A DNA stretch of 64,000 bases from Blastopirellula marina DSM 3645 (GTDB lineage Bacteria > Planctomycetota > Planctomycetia > Pirellulales > Pirellulaceae), in the NCBI RefSeq assembly GCF_000153105.1, contig NZ_CH672376.1, positions 2,827,200 through 2,891,199 of the forward strand, in the 5' to 3' direction. The notes beneath the pieces are model-generated. The model searched no databases. It was not told the DNA's origin and worked only from the letters and a program-made list of their open reading frames with translations. This document shows positions 56,129 through 63,862 of this stretch, in pieces (the first letter of the stretch is position 1; every line of letters begins with the position of its first letter). The position numbers were made by a program, and so were the translations under genes.

Positions 56129-56560
56129 TCAGCCCGCTAGATACTTCCCGCTCTTCAAAAACAGCTCCCGTAACACCTCGGGCGGATCCTGCGAATCGAT
56201 GATCTCCATGCAGACGTCGCCGAACCCGCGCGCGGTGACATCTGCCGCAAACTGTTCGGCGATCTCGGGAAGCACCGCCTGCAGAAACCACCAGGCATCG
56301 GCGCCGGTGAAGTCCAGGTCGTCGGGTACGTCGTGACCGGCCGCGAAGTGATCCCGCATCGCGTCGAATACTTGCGGCGCTCGGTCCAGCAAGCTGATTT
56401 GAAGATGGAGAAACGTCTTTACGTCTTCGGGTGGGTACTCGGTCAACTGCGTGCGGATATGCTCCACCATGCCGCGGTTGCCGAATAGGTACGCCACGAC
56501 GCGGATTGCGCGGGGTCCGTCGATTTCTAGGCTGTTTCCAACGTTTTGACTGAAACGCAT
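56129..56560 (-). CDS. Hypothetical element protein after small terminase
   Basis: A 143-residue acidic protein (ALEIDG-like start RFSQNVGNSLEIDGPRAIRVV; DLDFTGADAWWFLQAVLPEIAEQFAADV). AAAGGA precedes the ATG. Its start overlaps the small terminase gene by 34 bases. No family recognised. Confidence 0.65.
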   Translation of the reverse strand: MRFSQNVGNSLEIDGPRAIRVVAYLFGNRGMVEHIRTQLTEYPPEDVKTFLHLQISLLDRAPQVFDAMRDHFAAGHDVPDDLDFTGADAWWFLQAVLPEIAEQFAADVTARGFGDVCMEIIDSQDPPEVLRELFLKSGKYLAG

Positions 56561-57069
56561 TTCAATTCCTTTAGAATGAGTCCAATTAAATGTGCCGCCT
56601 CTTCCTGCAGGTCGTCGCGATACTTGGCGGGCATGGTAGCGACAATTTCACTCGGCAGACTTTCGCACCGATTGCGGATCTTGTCACAGGACCACTTAAA
56701 CGTCTTCTCGACTGCTTTGCGGCAAACCAGCGTGTTGACGAGCCGGACGTACTTGGTCTGGCGCAGGTCGTTCCCCAACTGCAGCGCGCGAACTTGTTCC
56801 TGTAGCTTCTGACGCTCCAGATCGCTGCCTGACGCACTCGGGGCCTCTTTTGCGGCTTGGGCCTCACGCTCGGCGATCAGCCATTGAGAGATTGCACCCA
56901 ACGCGTAGCGGTATGGGGCGTTCGCTATGCCGGTTTCGATCACAGGAGCCCCACGTCGTCGCCATTCCTTGATCGTGCGGGGATTCACCCCAAAGAACGC
57001 CGCCGCTCTGGCCTGCGTGTCGACGATGATTTCGCCGTTTTCATCGGTTTGATTCGTGTTTTTGGGCAT
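56527..57069 (-). CDS. Small terminase-like DNA-binding protein (Nu1-type)
   Basis: A 180-residue protein. Winged-helix start TQARAAAFFGVNPRTIKEWRRRGAPVI is the Nu1/TerS pattern of lambdoid small terminases. A short coiled coil (ERQKLQEQVRALQLGNDLRQTKYVRLV) and a helical C-terminus follow, as in TerS oligomers. A large terminase does not follow it. The candidate packaging site lies just upstream. An alternative is a general HTH regulator. Confidence 0.75.
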   Translation of the reverse strand: MPKNTNQTDENGEIIVDTQARAAAFFGVNPRTIKEWRRRGAPVIETGIANAPYRYALGAISQWLIAEREAQAAKEAPSASGSDLERQKLQEQVRALQLGNDLRQTKYVRLVNTLVCRKAVEKTFKWSCDKIRNRCESLPSEIVATMPAKYRDDLQEEAAHLIGLILKELKCVSVKTLETA

Positions 57070-57078
57070 AACTCGGGC

Positions 57079-57291
57079 TTAGGGGAAGGAGGCGTCATTA
57101 GTGTGCAAATTATCGTTATGTGTGCAAAAGTGACGCGGTGCCTTACCCTCAGCGGCCCCCACCCCCCTGGGAAGGACCCGCGAAGTTTCTAGACTTACGT
57201 CGATACTTTGCACGTCAAGTAAGTTTGCGACTGGCATATCAAACGCGTCACTTTCGCCGCGCGTCTTCGGTTCAGTTGTTCGTCGGCTCAT
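57079..57291 (-). CDS. Possible small ORF before small terminase
   Basis: A 70-residue frame (MSRRTTEPKTRGESDAFDMP...). AAAGGAG nine bases upstream of the ATG supports translation, but the C-terminal part lies in the candidate cos region and looks non-coding. May be a leader peptide or chance. Confidence 0.35.
   Translation of the reverse strand: MSRRTTEPKTRGESDAFDMPVANLLDVQSIDVSLETSRVLPRGVGAAEGKAPRHFCTHNDNLHTNDASFP
57102..57195. other. Candidate cos/packaging region
   Basis: Beside the small terminase gene: two direct repeats TGTGCAAA (57102 and 57121, 19 bases apart), then a G-rich run, CCCACCCCCCTGGGAAGGAC followed by CCGCGAAG. The GCGGGTCCTTCCC-type core next to terS recalls cohesive-end phages, and the repeats could be TerS binding sites. 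The assignment is by analogy. Confidence 0.4.
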
Positions 57292-57438
57292 CGGTCCCGT
57301 TCTCCTTTCCGTCGCGTCGCTTCTGGTTGTTGGTGATGCAAGCGGGTTGCGTGCAGGTCGTCGATATGGTGCACAGCATTTTGCGAATCGATTAGGTCGA
57401 CGGCATGCTCCCCCGGGGCGCCCCCGACTATGCCCCAC

Positions 57439-59073
57439 CTATTCCGACAATCCTCCCAGCGGAGATATGCCCGGTCTCTCTGGTCCGGCGACTTCCACCT
57501 TCTGCGGCCTGTCAGCGTTGCTCATGAGAGTCTCGTTGATCGTCTGCAACATGTCGGCCAATTCAGATAGGCGATTAGAGATATCAATATCGCGTGGTGA
57601 TGGCGCTTCCATGCCGCCGCCCGGCCCTTGGTGAACTATCGGTTGACGTTTTCGCCAAGCCTTGCCGCGAACCGTTCCTTCGAATCCGCCCAATTCTTCC
57701 TCGAGACTTCCGCCGTCGGATAGTTGCATCAAGAGCGATTCGTACTCGCCAATTACGGCGCTGCCACCGGCGCGTTTATCAAGCGTTTTCATTTTCTCGA
57801 TAATCATCCCGCGAATGGCTTCTGCAGGATCGGATTGCAGATCTTGCTCGAAGTCATCCATCGCACGCTGAACTTGCAGAGCGACCATTTCCGGTTGTGA
57901 GTTTAGCTCTTGCCGTCTCTGCTCTAGAAAATTAACGGCTTCCGGCGTAGGGCCTAGCATGCCCTCACGCGCGGTGTTGATCATCTGCTTAGTAAGATTG
58001 TCTTCCGGTGAGAATACTTCGCTGACAGGGATAACGTGGCTTGCTCTGGCTCGCATATCCATCGAAAGCAGTTCGAGATTTCCGCCAGACTTTTCATAGG
58101 CATCCATTGCTTCAGGATCGGCGAACGGTCCCAGTATCTTCGCGCGAGTTTTGTTTGCTCGCTCGCTCCCTCCCCGCATCCAGTTCAATCGGTCCTCGAT
58201 ACTTGCATCGGGCATGATGTCTTCCGTTTCCGATCGCAACTGCGTCATCGATGTCATGAGAGAATTCGCCGTCGTTCTCCCGGTGGGATCTTCGGCGCGA
58301 AGCGACACGCCAGCGAAAAGCGCCTCGAGGAACCGGGGGTCGTCTTTGTTGCTGCCAATTGCCGCCAGTTTCGCAATCGTCGGCGCTCCAGTTTTCGCCC
58401 AGTCTCCCGGGCTTGTCTGGCGAGAGTAGCCCAGCGCTTGCAGGTGCATTGCAACGTGTTCACCGGGCGTGCCTCCAAACTCTTTGATCTTGTAAGTCGC
58501 AAGTGCGGCCGATGTGAGTTGGTTTCGTTCTTCCGAATCGCCGTAGGGGTAGTATCTCAAGACAGCATCAACAATGTCGGCGCGCTCGCTCATCTTGGCG
58601 TTCACGTCCGACGACGCGGCGGAATTGTACATCGCCAGAATTTCGGCCATCGGAACGCCTGACTTATCATTCTTGGCTCGCTTCATCAGTTGGCCAATAG
58701 ATAGGTCGGTGTCGGTGGGGAGCATGTTCTGCAGCTTTCCCATTTCCGTCCCAACGCTTAGTTGCTGCGCGACTCCCTGAAGGCGAATTGCCTGCGCCGC
58801 CTCCAGTTCTTTGCGGATTAGGCCAATTGTCGTATGGATTCCGCCCAACATTGAACTGAACCCCGCAAACTGCGCGACCATTTGCGGCATTCCCTTGGCG
58901 ACGCCGCCCATCCAGTCGTCCCATGTTCGCTTGTTGGTTTTTCCCTTGCGGTTCAGCTTATCCAATTCGGTATGCATCGCCTGCGGACCTTGGCGAATCA
59001 TACGCAACCACGCTTCAACCGCCGGCGCTTCGTCTGCTTTCAGCACGACGTTGACTTCGCCTCTGGTTCCCAT
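57439..59073 (-). CDS. Tape-measure-like element protein
   Basis: A 544-residue protein, start ATG 59073 with AGGGG upstream. The beginning (VNVVLKADEAPAVEAWLRMIRQGPQAM ... FAGFSSMLGGIHTTIGLIRKELEAA) has the form of phage tail tape-measure N-termini. It then becomes a long helical protein with a short coiled coil near the end (ISNRLSELADMLQTINETL). It is short for a tape measure and no other tail genes are seen, so the assignment is tentative. Confidence 0.5.
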   Translation of the reverse strand: MGTRGEVNVVLKADEAPAVEAWLRMIRQGPQAMHTELDKLNRKGKTNKRTWDDWMGGVAKGMPQMVAQFAGFSSMLGGIHTTIGLIRKELEAAQAIRLQGVAQQLSVGTEMGKLQNMLPTDTDLSIGQLMKRAKNDKSGVPMAEILAMYNSAASSDVNAKMSERADIVDAVLRYYPYGDSEERNQLTSAALATYKIKEFGGTPGEHVAMHLQALGYSRQTSPGDWAKTGAPTIAKLAAIGSNKDDPRFLEALFAGVSLRAEDPTGRTTANSLMTSMTQLRSETEDIMPDASIEDRLNWMRGGSERANKTRAKILGPFADPEAMDAYEKSGGNLELLSMDMRARASHVIPVSEVFSPEDNLTKQMINTAREGMLGPTPEAVNFLEQRRQELNSQPEMVALQVQRAMDDFEQDLQSDPAEAIRGMIIEKMKTLDKRAGGSAVIGEYESLLMQLSDGGSLEEELGGFEGTVRGKAWRKRQPIVHQGPGGGMEAPSPRDIDISNRLSELADMLQTINETLMSNADRPQKVEVAGPERPGISPLGGLSE

Positions 59074-59097
59074 ATTTCAAACCCCTTGGAAGTGAAT

Positions 59098-59137
59098 AAA
59101 AGAAAAGGCGACCGGCCCGAATCAAAAGCCGGCCGCC
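59098..59137 (-). terminator. Terminator between coiled-coil and tape-measure-like genes
   Basis: Minus strand: GGCGGCCGGC and GCCGGTCGCC arms (one G-T pair), followed by TTTTCTTTT. A second inverted repeat, GTTACGGTGG / CCACCGTAAC, lies at 59144-59175. Together they end the replication-side transcript, so the tape-measure-like gene probably has its own promoter or is read through. Confidence 0.75.
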
Positions 59138-59180
59138 CCGGGAGTTACGGTGGCAATGTCGCCTACCACCGTAACCGGCG

Positions 59181-59982
59181 CTACGCTTGGTCGGCTTTCT
59201 TCGCCTGACCTATTTTTATGGTCTTGGCCTGTGCCTTGCGGTACTCTTCAACTGCCGCGGCGATCCGCATTTTTTCCGTTTGAAGTTCCGCCAACTCTTG
59301 ATCGATCTTGGCGACTTCGCGATCGAGTTCCGCTTTTCGCTTGTCATACGCTGGCCTGAATGTCTGCAGTTCCGTTTCGGCGTACTCGACCCTTTCCGCG
59401 GTGTACTTGTCCGGATTCGCTTGCCGATGCGAAACTTTGTGTTCTCGTCGCTCCAGTTCCCTGGCCTCTCCCTCTGCAAAACCGGTGGCCAGTCCTTCAC
59501 GGCGACTGGTGAGCATTTCGACTTGCTGCTCTATGCCCGTCAGGCGCCCCAATCGCCCGGCCGTCGCAGCGGTGCGAACTAGGAAGGCTCCAGCGTCTTG
59601 GGCGCGGCTTGTGTCCAGTCGCAAATTAGTGGCAATCCCTTTCAATCGCTTGAACTCCTTGGCGCGCTGTTTGACGACCTCTTTGGTTTCGGCCTCGTAT
59701 GCCTTAACCGCGGCCCACGCGTCGGAGTGTTCAGCGAATAGCCGATCATGCTCCCGCGACGCCGCGAGATTGTCTTCCCACTGCTGCAGGAACTCGATAT
59801 CCACTTTCCACTGCTCGAGCGGAACTTCCAGATTCTCGCACTCGCTTTCTACTTCGAGCGCATCCTTTTTTGCCGAGCAAGCAATCTTGCAGCAATGCCC
59901 AGTAGGCGCGCTCTCTCGCCTCCTCGTCGCCGGCGCGTAATTGCTTGAGCTCTTCCAGAATTGTCGTTGCATTCGTACTCAT
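59181..59982 (-). CDS. Coiled-coil protein, frameshift at an A6 run
   Basis: Coding begins at the ATG at 59982 (MSTNATTILEELKQLRAGDEEARERAYWALLQD), with GGGAG nine bases upstream. At the A6 run (59866-59871 on the plus strand as T6) sense continues in another frame as KKDALEVESECENLEVPLEQW and onward to 59181. The combined product is about 265 residues, mostly coiled coil (EVAKIDQELAELQTEKMRIAAAVEEY). Either side of the run, the alternative frames look non-coding. This is a one-base indel in a homopolymer, or a +1/-2 programmed shift. Confidence 0.65.
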
Positions 59983-60019
59983 AGCGTCGTGACTCCCTGT
60001 CAAAAAAAGTGATCGGCGA

Positions 60020-60403
60020 CTACCGTTTGCCGCCGTGATTTGCGTTGAATTCCGTTAGGTACTGCTCGTACAGCTGCGGCACCGTGGTGACCACCTCACG
60101 AACTGCTTGCATCTTGCTCATCCCCTTCGCCACGAATGACGCGACGCTCTCTTCCCAAAGTTCCGTGGCGGATCGTCTGGGGGTTGGTTTCGCGACTGGG
60201 GCCTGCCGTACCGCTGGGGGCAACTGCCGAGCATGAGACGCGCCGGCCAATTGCGTCGAACTTGTCACCATCTGCGCCGTCGCCAGTGCGTTTGGATATA
60301 GGCACTGCGGGCAATTGTGTTTCGCCACCTGCCGTATCGCTTGGCTATAAATCGGCGTTTCAAATTGGTGGCCGCATTGGCAGCTCACTAAAAGTGCGTC
60401 CAT
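60020..60403 (-). CDS. Zinc-ribbon element protein
   Basis: A 127-residue protein with an N-terminal zinc ribbon (SCQCGHQFETPIY ... NCPQC, about 8-34), a Pro-rich linker and a helical C-terminus (SFVAKGMSKMQAVREVVTTVPQLYEQYL). AAGGAA precedes the start. Probably nucleic-acid binding. Confidence 0.7.
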   Translation of the reverse strand: MDALLVSCQCGHQFETPIYSQAIRQVAKHNCPQCLYPNALATAQMVTSSTQLAGASHARQLPPAVRQAPVAKPTPRRSATELWEESVASFVAKGMSKMQAVREVVTTVPQLYEQYLTEFNANHGGKR

Positions 60404-60413
60404 GTTCGTTTCC

Positions 60414-60641
60414 TTACTGAATTGCTTCGATGTGATCGGTTGGAATTTCGCCGCCTGTCAGTCGCAAAAGCGCTTCATCGACGCGCTGCGGATTGACCAG
60501 GACTTTCGTCCCCATCGGCACGCCTGGCAGTTGGCCGCTGTTGACCATGTCGCGAAGATCGCCGGCACGTACGCCGTAACATCGGGCCATCAATCCGGCT
60601 TCGACAACGTCTGGCAGTTGGTTGATTCTGATAAGTCGCAT
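60414..60641 (-). CDS. Excisionase-like helix-turn-helix protein
   Basis: A 75-residue protein, GGAGG nine bases before the ATG. RAGDLRDMVNSGQLPGVPMGTKVLVNPQRVDEALLRL resembles the MerR/excisionase-type DNA-binding fold. It may act as a recombination directionality factor or regulator; the integrase is 10 kb away, so excisionase is only one option. Confidence 0.65.
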   Translation of the reverse strand: MRLIRINQLPDVVEAGLMARCYGVRAGDLRDMVNSGQLPGVPMGTKVLVNPQRVDEALLRLTGGEIPTDHIEAIQ

Positions 60642-60669
60642 TTCGTAAACCTCCGCTGGTTGTGATGCG

Positions 60670-61041
60670 TTAATTCTGCCCTAAATCGCTTTTCGGAACT
60701 GTGGCTAAAGTGTGGCTTTTCTGTGGCTCGCCAGAAATTTCTAGGCGGTAAGTATTTCGGCCAACGCGCTTGATCATCCGATCCCATGCGGGGTGACGCT
60801 TTCCACTCGTGCGAAAGATTTCGTCAACGCGATTCGGGAGCATGTCCAGCTTGGCCAGCTCGTCGAGAAGCATTCCGCCATAGACTGCCGGCACGCCCGC
60901 TTGGTGAGACTCGGCCAGCACTCGAACCGCCGCCGCCGCTTGTTCGCTGAACTCGAAGATTTCGCCGCGCCATTGGCAAACCCGATAGCCGCAAGAGAAC
61001 TTTGCGTCGCCGATGTCGATGATTTCAAGTAGCTCGGTCAT
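60670..61041 (-). CDS. Hypothetical element protein
   Basis: A 123-residue protein with TGGAGG before the ATG. Segments DAKFSCGYRVCQWRGEIFEFSEQAAAAVRVL and TSGKRHPAWDRMIKRVGRNTYRLEI look like a small mixed fold with helix-turn-helix-type end. Three bases separate it from the primase-helicase stop, so it is co-transcribed with it. Confidence 0.65.
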   Translation of the reverse strand: MTELLEIIDIGDAKFSCGYRVCQWRGEIFEFSEQAAAAVRVLAESHQAGVPAVYGGMLLDELAKLDMLPNRVDEIFRTSGKRHPAWDRMIKRVGRNTYRLEISGEPQKSHTLATVPKSDLGQN

Positions 61042-61044
61042 GCG

Positions 61045-62880
61045 TTAGCCTCCATTGTTCCAATCGTGCCAAGGGTTATCAGAGGTCGCCGATTCAGGCG
61101 GGGTATACTCTGACTCGCCTTCCGTGATGCGAAGTCTCGACGGTTCAAAGCGACAAGTGATTGCGACTTTCGATGGGCCGTTTCGCTGCTTCTCGAGGAA
61201 AATCTGATACTCGTTCGGAGGGTTAGACGGATCGACCTTGTGCGGCCAGACGACGAACAAACAAACGTCGGCGTTCTGGCCTAGCTTCGGACCGTACTCG
61301 ATGTCGGTTAGCCTTGGCACAAGCGGCTTGCGGTTCTCAACGTCCTTTCGCAATTGCGCCAGCACGATCACGATTGCGTCATTGCCTTTTGCAAGTTGCT
61401 TCAATCGGTCCGATACTTTCCGCATCGCAATATTGGGATCGTCTCGCCCATCGGCCATGATCATTTGGGCATAGTCGACGGCTACGATTTTGGTGCCGCT
61501 CTTGAACAGATCGAGAATCGCCGCTTCGACTTCAACCAGCGTCGCGTCGCACTCGATCACTTCAAACGGTGCGGCGTCGGCGAAGTGCTTGTTCGCGTCT
61601 TGCTCGATGATATGCGTCATTCGGTGCCAGTTCTCTTTCGGCACGTCAGACGCATATTGAATCGTTCGCTCGGCTAAAGCATCCGGCGCCATCTCGAGCG
61701 ATAGAAACGCGAATGGCAACTTCTCGTTGCAGGTAACGTGGTGGCCGATCTGTTGGACGAATCCGCTTTTCATGTGAGAGGAAAGCCCCCCGATCACAAC
61801 CAGATCGCTGTATCGCATTCCGCCGCCCAGCGTATCATCGAGTCTCTTAATGCCAGTCGTCACTTTCGGCGTCTCGCCATGTTCCCGCAATTGCGTGATG
61901 ACGCCGCTGACCAGCTCGGTCATTTTCCGCCGCTTGCCTGACGCTGGATTCTGCGAAGTGCCGGGCCCCCATTCCTTGGCATGGTCAATCGCAGCTCGCA
62001 GCAGCTTTTCGCCGTCCTTCTGCCTCAGCGCATCCCGGCAGTCGTCGCCCTTGTCGCCGTCCAAAGGAAGCGGCAAACTTGCGATGCGTACCGATTTGGC
62101 CACGCCTGCAAGACGAGCGGCAGATAGTTCGGCTTTCGCTTCTGCGTCGGTGGTCCGATCTGGAATCAATACGACGTCGACGCCTTGAAATAGGCCGGTG
62201 AACTTTTGCGGTAGGTGATCGCCGTTTGTGCCGCAAGCGAGATATCCCAAACCGTGAAGCGACGCCGCATCTTTGCAGCCTTCGACGATCGCCCATCGCT
62301 CGCCAGCAACCGGGTAATGCGTCGCGCCGCCATCTGTCATCGGTAGAAAAACGCCACTCGGCTTTCCCTTCGACAGCAGCCCTTTAAGTCGACGATCGCC
62401 AGCCGGAGCCATCGGCCAGATTTTGAACTCGCTGCATTGCTGTCGATCTTCGCCGAAAACCGGAAACGTGACGCAACCCGTCGCATGGTCAGCAACAGCG
62501 CCGTACTCGATCAGGGATTCCTTGGGGCATGACTTCGCCGCCGCTAATCTCTCGATCAGGTCGACGCGTTTCGTCGGCTTGCTGGGCGTGTCGGTCATTC
62601 CAAGGTGATCGGCAATCAGTTGCTTGGCTTCCGTGAAATCGACGTTGCGGTATTTCATGACTGTTGCGATACCATCACCATTTTGCGTTCGATGGCACTG
62701 GTTGCAGATCACGGCGCCGCTGTCGATGTCCAGCAGGCGAAAGCGATCTGTGCCGCCGCAAAGTGGGCATGGGTGATGCTTGCGGTCTAGGCTGCTCGCA
62801 GGAATTCCGGCCACGCTGACCAAGATTCCAGTCCAACTTCCAGCCGCGGCGCGCTTCAGGTCGTGAACTTCAATTGTCAT
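61045..62880 (-). CDS. Primase-helicase (zinc finger, TOPRIM, DnaB-like)
   Basis: A 611-residue bifunctional replication protein of T7 gp4 type. A four-Cys zinc finger (C38, C41, C59, C62), a TOPRIM segment (WAIVEGCKD at about 205-215; LIPDRTTDAE) and a RecA-type DnaB helicase domain from about 335. The Walker A reads GGLSSHMKSG: the usual Gly before Lys is Met. Walker B region (KIVAVDYAQMIMAD) and QLRKDVENRKP follow. GAGG precedes the ATG. Overlaps the upstream replication gene by 11 bases. Confidence 0.88.
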   Translation of the reverse strand: MTIEVHDLKRAAAGSWTGILVSVAGIPASSLDRKHHPCPLCGGTDRFRLLDIDSGAVICNQCHRTQNGDGIATVMKYRNVDFTEAKQLIADHLGMTDTPSKPTKRVDLIERLAAAKSCPKESLIEYGAVADHATGCVTFPVFGEDRQQCSEFKIWPMAPAGDRRLKGLLSKGKPSGVFLPMTDGGATHYPVAGERWAIVEGCKDAASLHGLGYLACGTNGDHLPQKFTGLFQGVDVVLIPDRTTDAEAKAELSAARLAGVAKSVRIASLPLPLDGDKGDDCRDALRQKDGEKLLRAAIDHAKEWGPGTSQNPASGKRRKMTELVSGVITQLREHGETPKVTTGIKRLDDTLGGGMRYSDLVVIGGLSSHMKSGFVQQIGHHVTCNEKLPFAFLSLEMAPDALAERTIQYASDVPKENWHRMTHIIEQDANKHFADAAPFEVIECDATLVEVEAAILDLFKSGTKIVAVDYAQMIMADGRDDPNIAMRKVSDRLKQLAKGNDAIVIVLAQLRKDVENRKPLVPRLTDIEYGPKLGQNADVCLFVVWPHKVDPSNPPNEYQIFLEKQRNGPSKVAITCRFEPSRLRITEGESEYTPPESATSDNPWHDWNNGG

Positions 62881-63862
62881 CGCCGTTATCCTCTAGCATG
62901 GTGTAACCAGCGGCGGCGCAATCCTCGGCCGTCGCTTTTGTCCGGGGTGGTGGAGCGTCGCTCGCGTACTCGCTGTCGTACTCGCCGCCGTTTAGCCAAG
63001 TCGTTGGATGCGCGATGTACTTGCGTTCGTTGCCGACCATTTCGCGTGCGTACGCTTCGGCGCGGCGAATGAGAAATTCGACGGCACTGGATTCGTCGGT
63101 CAGGTCAGGATGCTTGACGACGGTTTGCTGGGCGGTGATCTGGCTGATTGCCTTCTCGAACGCCTCGAGCGCCTTTTGAGGTTTTTCTTTGCGGGGGTAT
63201 GCCGAGTACCAACGACCAAAGGATTCGCTGTGGTCGCTGGCCTGCTTTCGCTTGGCCTTGCTGGTCGACTTGGCCTTGGGTGTCTTCCCTTGGCCGACCT
63301 CTTCCGACTTGTCGAAAAGACACTCTTTCTTTTCTTGGGTAAGGGTAAGGGATGGTGGTTCACTAGGGTGATCACTAGGGTCATCACTAATTTTTAGATA
63401 TGACCCCCCAGTCTCGTTATCTATTTGCGGGGGATCATCACCGTCATCATCACTAGGGTGATCACTAATTTTTAGTGATGGTTCGCGAACCCCTTCATCC
63501 ATCGGACCGTCGTCTAGCCCTTCGGCATGCGCCGGGATCACCACCCAATAATGGCCTGCCGTTTTGATTCCGCGCGGGGGCGCTTCGTATCGCAACCAGC
63601 CGGCGTCAATCGCGGCCTTCCTCGCTTTGTCCAATGTTTCCCATCTGCCAAGTCCGAGTATCTGCATCAACTGCTCGTTGAAGAAAGTGACCGGTCGTCG
63701 ATAGCCCGCAGCGTCCTCGGTCGTCACCACGTTGGTGACCAGCAGCGTGGCAGCTTGCCCCATCTCGGCGGCTGCGCAGGTCTTCCCTAGCAACCTGATA
63801 AACCGCATGGCGAAAAATGGCGGGCGTTGGACGTAGGCAGAGGATTTTGTATCTAGGCTCAA
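62870..63862 (-). CDS. Phage-type replication protein
   Basis: A 330-residue protein. The N-terminal RFIRLLGKTCAAAEMGQAATLLVTNVV with TFFNEQLMQILGLGRWETLDKARKAAIDAGWLRYE is a winged-helix domain of the kind found in phage replication initiators. The middle is acidic and repetitive, and the C-terminal part (WYSAYPRKEKPQKALEAFEKAI ... YIAHPTTWLNGG) matches helicase-loader-like proteins. TTG start, with GGGGAG eight bases upstream; it overlaps the previous stop as TTGA. Its repeats coincide with the iteron-like DNA. Confidence 0.75.
   Translation of the reverse strand: MSLDTKSSAYVQRPPFFAMRFIRLLGKTCAAAEMGQAATLLVTNVVTTEDAAGYRRPVTFFNEQLMQILGLGRWETLDKARKAAIDAGWLRYEAPPRGIKTAGHYWVVIPAHAEGLDDGPMDEGVREPSLKISDHPSDDDGDDPPQIDNETGGSYLKISDDPSDHPSEPPSLTLTQEKKECLFDKSEEVGQGKTPKAKSTSKAKRKQASDHSESFGRWYSAYPRKEKPQKALEAFEKAISQITAQQTVVKHPDLTDESSAVEFLIRRAEAYAREMVGNERKYIAHPTTWLNGGEYDSEYASDAPPPRTKATAEDCAAAGYTMLEDNGDDN
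63360..63482. repeat. Iteron-like repeats, candidate replication origin
   Basis: Within the replication gene: TCACTAGGGTGATCACTA-type units at 63360, about 63371 and 63450, twice followed by ATTTTTAG (63360-63396 and 63450-63475), with an inverted repeat ATCACTA-attttt-TAGTGAT at 63461-63479. Iterons inside the initiator gene are known from lambda-type origins. Confidence 0.55.
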
